From: Pseudomonadota bacterium
GTDB taxonomy: Bacteria > Pseudomonadota > Alphaproteobacteria > UBA828 > JAPUJA01
Assembly (NCBI GenBank): GCA_027296525.1
Contig: JAPUJA010000237.1
Span: 1 to 9,295 of the forward strand
Reading direction: 5' to 3'
DNA length: 9,295 nt
The position numbers and the translations under genes are program-made. Shown here piece after piece: positions 6,468 to 9,295 of this stretch. Every line of letters begins with the position of its first letter. Position 1 is the stretch's first letter. The notes beneath the pieces are model-generated. The model saw only the letters and a list, made by a program, of their open reading frames with translations. It was not told the DNA's origin and ran no database searches.

Positions 6468-7196
6468 TCAATCGACGATGCCGTTTCCTTTGAGAAAATT
6501 CGCGAGCACCCGTTTCGCCTCGGGCAGCGAGTGATAGCGCTCGACGAGATGGGGATGGGTGATGGCAAAATCGATCACCATCGCCTCCTCGGTCGCCTCG
6601 GGGTGGAACTGCACGCTCACCCAGTTTCCGCCGTAATCGAGCGCGGTGACCTCGGAGGCCTCGGTCGAGGCGAGCAGCGCGGCCCCTTCCGGCGACGCCA
6701 CCACATGATCGAAATGACCAAAATGGAACGCCGGCGCGCGGTCATAGCCCTCGAACAGATAATGGCCGCGACCGGCCTCGGTCAGCGCGACGGGGAGCGA
6801 GCCGGCGTTGGGCTCCTCGCCGATCCGCTCGACGCGCCCGCCAAGAGCGACACTCATCATCTGATGGCCGCCGCACACGCCGAGCGCCGGCTTGCCGGTC
6901 GCGCGATAGCCTCCGAGCCACGCCATGGTGGCGAGCTGCCAGGGAAGCCGATCGTTGATCGAGGGGTAGCTTCCACCGACGAAGATCGCATCCACTTTTT
7001 CCGGATCGGGCAGGGCCTCGCCCTCGAAGGCATAGACGGTGCCGAACTCGATCGCGTCGAAGACGCCCAATTCGCTGAGCCGATTGGCGAACCAGACGGC
7101 ATCGTCGTTGGTCTCGGCGAGGTCGTCGAAGCGCGCGGGGTCGAGACTGTCATCCGAGCCCGCGATCGAGACGAGAAGGACCTTCTTGCGCGCCAT
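6468..7196 (-). CDS. Class I glutamine amidotransferase-like protein (first paralogue)
   Basis: A 242-residue stand-alone GATase1 protein, first gene of the minus-strand run. The triad is visible as C108 in GVCGGHQMM and H198/E200 in VQFHPEATEE. IFVGGSYPSIND (71-82) and YRATGKPALGVC (97-108) are near-identical in the next gene. The start ATG 7196 is preceded by GGGAGAG. It ends KGNGIVD, 19 bp before the second paralogue, so the two are surely co-transcribed. The proteins probably arose by local duplication and may now differ in substrate or form a heteromer (inference). It diverges from the GlnT-type synthetase gene across a 239-bp region, an arrangement seen in gamma-glutamyl amine pathways, where the ligase and a GATase-fold hydrolase occur together. 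Other candidates are a YfeJ-like amidotransferase of unknown role. Confidence 0.91.
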   Translation of the reverse strand: MARKKVLLVSIAGSDDSLDPARFDDLAETNDDAVWFANRLSELGVFDAIEFGTVYAFEGEALPDPEKVDAIFVGGSYPSINDRLPWQLATMAWLGGYRATGKPALGVCGGHQMMSVALGGRVERIGEEPNAGSLPVALTEAGRGHYLFEGYDRAPAFHFGHFDHVVASPEGAALLASTEASEVTALDYGGNWVSVQFHPEATEEAMVIDFAITHPHLVERYHSLPEAKRVLANFLKGNGIVD

Positions 7197-7275
7197 GGCT
7201 CTCTCCCAATGAGGCCAAACCGATGGACCGCCGCCGCTTGCGAGCGGGGGCGGGGCGCGGAGTGTAACGATCTGG

Positions 7276-7307
7276 GGGCTTCAGCGAAAGGGCTTCGCGA
7301 GGGCTTC
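7276..7307. repeat. Three direct GGGCTTC repeats
   Basis: GGGCTTC begins at 7276, 7290 and 7301 (spacings 14 and 11). Read on the minus strand these are GAAGCCC copies just upstream of a TACACT -10-like element for the amidotransferase genes. The middle copy also forms a GCGAA/TTCGC hairpin (7284-7298). They may be regulator sites; the short unit makes chance possible. Confidence 0.35.
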
Positions 7308-7326
7308 GACGCCAAACGAGCGGCCC

Positions 7327-7355
7327 CTGACAAGCCCTGTACAAGAAAGAAAAAT
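7327..7355 (+). promoter_or_regulatory. Candidate sigma-70-type promoter for glnT-like gene
   Basis: CTGACA (7327-7332, 5 of 6 to the -35 consensus) and AAAAAT (7350-7355, 4 of 6 to the -10) are 17 bases apart. It would give a leader of about 75 nt that contains the 7-bp GC repeats. A competing pair, TGTACA (7338-7343) and TTAGAT (7361-7366), also has a 17-base spacer but matches less well. Confidence 0.3.
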
Positions 7356-7368
7356 CCACGTTAGATGG

Positions 7369-7389
7369 GCGCGCCGCGCGCCGCGCGCC
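7369..7389. repeat. Three exact tandem copies of GCGCGCC
   Basis: The 7-base unit GCGCGCC occurs three times with no gap or mismatch. It lies 46 bases before the glnT-like start codon, probably in the mRNA leader. Pure GC with internal self-complementarity, it could fold or change copy number by slippage. Confidence 0.8.
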
Positions 7390-7435
7390 GGCTCGGCGGC
7401 CCAGACAATGAAAAGCAAAACAGGGAGGGGGATCC

Positions 7436-8797
7436 ATGACCACCCAATCAAGCAAGAAGGTCCAAGCGCTCAAACAGAAGCTCAAGCGCAAGGGCGTGCG
7501 CTACGCGATCGCAGGCTATGTGGACATGCACGGGGTGAGCAAGGGCAAAAACGTGCCGATCGAGTATTTCGACCGCATGATGGGGGGCTCGGAGCTCTGC
7601 ACGGGCGCGGCGCTCGACGGCGTGCCCCAGGAGGTCAACGACGAGGAGGTCTCGGCCCATCCCGATCCCGATTCGGCGATGATCCTCCCCTGGAACCGCG
7701 AGGTCGTGTGGTTCGCGAGCGATCTCTGGTGCGAGGGCAAGCCGTTCGAGCCCTGCTCGCGCAACATTCTAAGGCGCCAGCGCGAGAAGGCTGCGAAGAT
7801 GGGCTTCATCTTCAACCTCGGTATCGAGACCGAGTTCTTCGTGCTCCGCGAGGACGAATCCGGCGAGTATGTGCCGGTGAGCGAGCAGGATAACGTGGAC
7901 AAACCCGTTTACGACACGCGGCTCATGCTCCACAACTACGGCTGGCTCGACGAGGTGGTCTCGTCGATGAACGAGCTCGGCTGGGGCGTCTTCTCGTTCG
8001 ACAAGGAGGACACCAACGGGCAGTGGGAAACCGACTTCGCCTATGCCGACGCTCTCACCATGTCGGACCGCTTCACCTTCTTCCGCCTGATGGTCAAGGA
8101 GATCTGCCGCAACCACGGGCTGCTCGCGACCTTCATGCCGAAGCCCTGGTCGGATCGCACAGGGAGCGGCGCCCACTACAACATGTCCTTGGCCGACAAG
8201 AAGACCGGCAAGAATCTCTTCAAGGACCCGAAGGACAAGCGCAAATGCGGGTTCTCCAAGCTCGGCTATCAGTTCATCGCCGGCATCTTGAAGCACGCCG
8301 AGGCCATCGCGGCGATTACCTGCCCGACGGTCAACAGCTACAAGCGTCTCGTCATCCAAGGGAGCATGACGGGCTTCACCTGGGCGCCCGCCTATATCTG
8401 CTACGGGGGGAACAACCGCACGAACATGCTGCGTATTCCCTTGGGCGGCGAACGAGTCGAGAGCCGCGCGGCCGATATCGCCTGCAATGCCTACCTCGGC
8501 TCCGCCATGATGCTCGCCGCCGGGCTCGAAGGGATCAAGAACAAGATTGACCCCGGCGAGCCGCACATGGAGAACGTCTATGTCAAGACGCCGGCGCAGC
8601 TCAAGCGCGAGAAGATCCGAGTCCTGCCGCGCAATCTGGAAGAGGCGATGGACTCTCTCGAGGCCGATCCGTTGAGCGAGAAGGTCCTCGGGCCGGCGAT
8701 GCTCAAGGCCATCGTCGATTTCCGCCGCCAGGAGTGGAAGGACTACCACAACCACATCTCGGACTGGGAGCGGAAGCGCTATCTGAATTTCTATTGA
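7436..8797 (+). CDS. GlnT/GMAS-type (type III glutamate-ammonia ligase family) glutamine synthetase homologue
   Basis: A 453-residue ATP-dependent ligase that joins the gamma-carboxyl of glutamate to ammonia or to an amine. The N-terminal beta-grasp part (about 18-100) is followed by the catalytic barrel. Metal-binding Glu residues are in GIETEFF (129-135, E131/E133), KED (E191) and GQWE (E198). The ATP/substrate loops are FMPKPWSDRTGSGAH (233-247), TVNSYKR (298-304), NNRTNMLRIP (326-335) and ESR (342-344). It ends WERKRYLNFY, as GlnT proteins do, and lacks the adenylylation tyrosine region of GlnA. The NNRT and TVNSYKR motifs point to the GlnT / gamma-glutamylmethylamide synthetase branch, where several members use amines. 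The second His of the usual HxH is Asn (HYN), and the usual NPYL is NAYL, so it is a divergent member. The ATG has a strong ribosome site, AGGGAGGGG. Substrate unknown; an amine is as likely as ammonia given the GATase neighbours. Confidence 0.92.
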   Translation: MTTQSSKKVQALKQKLKRKGVRYAIAGYVDMHGVSKGKNVPIEYFDRMMGGSELCTGAALDGVPQEVNDEEVSAHPDPDSAMILPWNREVVWFASDLWCEGKPFEPCSRNILRRQREKAAKMGFIFNLGIETEFFVLREDESGEYVPVSEQDNVDKPVYDTRLMLHNYGWLDEVVSSMNELGWGVFSFDKEDTNGQWETDFAYADALTMSDRFTFFRLMVKEICRNHGLLATFMPKPWSDRTGSGAHYNMSLADKKTGKNLFKDPKDKRKCGFSKLGYQFIAGILKHAEAIAAITCPTVNSYKRLVIQGSMTGFTWAPAYICYGGNNRTNMLRIPLGGERVESRAADIACNAYLGSAMMLAAGLEGIKNKIDPGEPHMENVYVKTPAQLKREKIRVLPRNLEEAMDSLEADPLSEKVLGPAMLKAIVDFRRQEWKDYHNHISDWERKRYLNFY

Positions 8798-8823
8798 GTG
8801 AAGCGTCGCGCTTAGCGTTCATC

Positions 8824-8860
8824 CAATTCGATCATCGGATGCTCACTTGATCGATTATTG
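8824..8860. other. Imperfect hairpin between convergent genes
   Basis: TCGATCA (8828-8834) pairs with TGATCGA (8848-8854) around a 13-nt loop. Outer CAAT/ATTG arms (8824-8827, 8857-8860) extend it past a 2-nt bulge. It sits in the 101-bp gap between the convergent glnT-like and cyclodeaminase-like genes, where a terminator would be expected. There is no T-run on either side in the right direction, so termination is only a possibility. Confidence 0.25.
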
Positions 8861-8898
8861 CAGTAAAATAAAATTATTTGCAGGTCCGTCTCTGCTCT

Positions 8899-9295
8899 TT
8901 AACTAATATTTTCAGATACATATTTATAGATATTGTTCTTGGCTCGACTTCCGTCTTCGAGAAGCGCGGAAATTTCCGAAGACGTTCCAGTTACAAAATC
9001 GCCATCCTTGATAGAGGGAATATTTATATTTACGTTCATTATCGCCCCCTCAAGTCCAGCATATGCTTGTTGTGATGCGACACCAAGGTCGCTGAGGGCG
9101 TTGGAATTAGATTTGCCAAGAAGTTTCTCTGCCAGTCTCAAAATGGCAAGGCATTCGCTGGCGATGCCGAGAGGTGACTGAACGGCATCCTTGAAGGCTT
9201 TCTGTATCGCCTCTTTTCTCGATTTCTTATCTTCCTCAGTCTCTTTTGCCATCTTGAAAGCCGCCATCACACCATTGAAAGCCTCTGTATCGAGG
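8899..9295 (-). CDS. fchA: Methenyl-THF cyclohydrolase / formiminotransferase-cyclodeaminase C domain, 5'-partial
   Basis: About 131 C-terminal residues of a FTCD_C-type protein; the frame stays open to the right edge, so the start lies outside. Recognisable segments are DTEAFNGVMAAFKMAKETEEDK (first 24 or so residues), the all-helical core with SPLGIASECLAILRLAEKLL, NALSDLGVASQQAYAGLEGA, and NVNINIPSIKD, all characteristic of this family. It ends normally at TAA (8901-8899). The enzyme opens 5,10-methenyl-THF to 10-formyl-THF (FchA) or deaminates formimino-THF, in one-carbon folate metabolism in the cytoplasm. Which activity applies cannot be told without the N-terminus and neighbours. Base composition and codons (AAA, ATT, AAT frequent) differ sharply from all other genes here, suggesting recent transfer or a contig join. 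It converges on the glnT-like gene. Confidence 0.82.
   Translation of the reverse strand, partial: LDTEAFNGVMAAFKMAKETEEDKKSRKEAIQKAFKDAVQSPLGIASECLAILRLAEKLLGKSNSNALSDLGVASQQAYAGLEGAIMNVNINIPSIKDGDFVTGTSSEISALLEDGSRAKNNIYKYVSENIS

Larger units (their letters stand above)
7197..7435. other. Divergent intergenic control region between GATase and glnT-like genes
   Basis: The 239 bp separate two divergently read genes and hold no open gene. They contain three direct GGGCTTC repeats (7276-7307), a candidate plus-strand promoter (7327-7355), a run of three exact 7-bp GC repeats (7369-7389), and a strong ribosome site AGGGAGGGG (7422-7430) six bases before the glnT-like ATG. On the minus strand TACACT (7266-7261) could be a -10 element for the amidotransferase operon, but no good -35 sits at the right distance. 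I saw no sigma-54 site of the GG-N10-GC type with the expected flanking bases. Confidence 0.5.

Noticed and set aside
5684..7196. GMP synthase or carbamoyl-phosphate synthetase small subunit
   Set aside because: Only the GATase domain is present; there is no ATP-PPase domain or CarA N-terminal domain, and the length fits a stand-alone protein.
7197..7435. Sigma-54 promoter or NtrC-type site for the ligase gene
   Set aside because: I looked for the GG-N10-GC core with TGGCAC/TTGC context on both strands and did not find a convincing match.
7769..8755. A 328-codon minus-strand frame opposite the glnT-like gene
   Set aside because: Low-complexity Val/Leu/Arg/Glu translation with no motif, fully inside a convincing synthetase gene.
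7436..8797. Methylamine N-methylglutamate pathway gmaS
   Set aside because: The protein family fits, but no mgsABC or mgdABCD genes are present in the window, so the specific name is not supported.
8798..8898. Classical Rho-independent terminators for the convergent genes
   Set aside because: Weak stems exist (8801-8814, 8824-8860), but neither is followed by a T-run in the needed direction.

Overview
This is a GC-rich window (a hand count of 8581-8640 gives about 63% G+C) with strong Shine-Dalgarno sites and codon choice typical of a high-GC bacterium. A proteobacterium, probably alphaproteobacterial, fits the protein flavour, but no lineage marker is present. From about 8800 to the right edge the DNA changes character: hand-counted 60-base blocks give about 30%, 43% and 53% G+C. 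The codon choice there is AT-leaning and unlike the rest.

Layout. (1) 1-1305, plus strand: the C-terminal part of a PYROXD2/CrtI-like FAD oxidoreductase, broken by an apparent one-base frameshift near 1042. (2) 1335-3772, minus strand: a tungsten-type aldehyde ferredoxin oxidoreductase followed by two small MoaD/ThiS-like ubiquitin-fold genes. Only the second of these ends in Gly-Gly. (3) 4038-7196, minus strand: a closely packed run transcribed in the order class I glutamine amidotransferase, second amidotransferase (a tandem paralogue), DUF1330-like protein, type II NADH dehydrogenase. Gaps are about 20-40 bp. (4) 7197-7435: a divergent intergenic region with several short repeats. (5) 7436-8797, plus strand: a complete GlnT/GMAS-type (type III glutamate-ammonia ligase family) glutamine synthetase homologue. 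(6) 8899-9295, minus strand: the C-terminal part of a methenyl-THF cyclohydrolase/cyclodeaminase-like gene in the AT-richer DNA.

Working together. A GS-like ligase beside class I amidotransferase-fold hydrolases recalls pathways that mask an amine as a gamma-glutamyl amide and later release glutamate (Puu putrescine pathway; aniline and isopropylamine routes). A flavin oxidoreductase of the amine-oxidase superfold, a tungsten aldehyde oxidoreductase with sulfur-carrier proteins, and NDH-2 as an entry to the quinone pool would supply oxidation of an amine or aldehyde intermediate. This combined gamma-glutamyl/AOR route is inference only, since the genes are merely neighbours on two strands. 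No CRISPR array, tRNA, rRNA, transposase or phage gene was seen.
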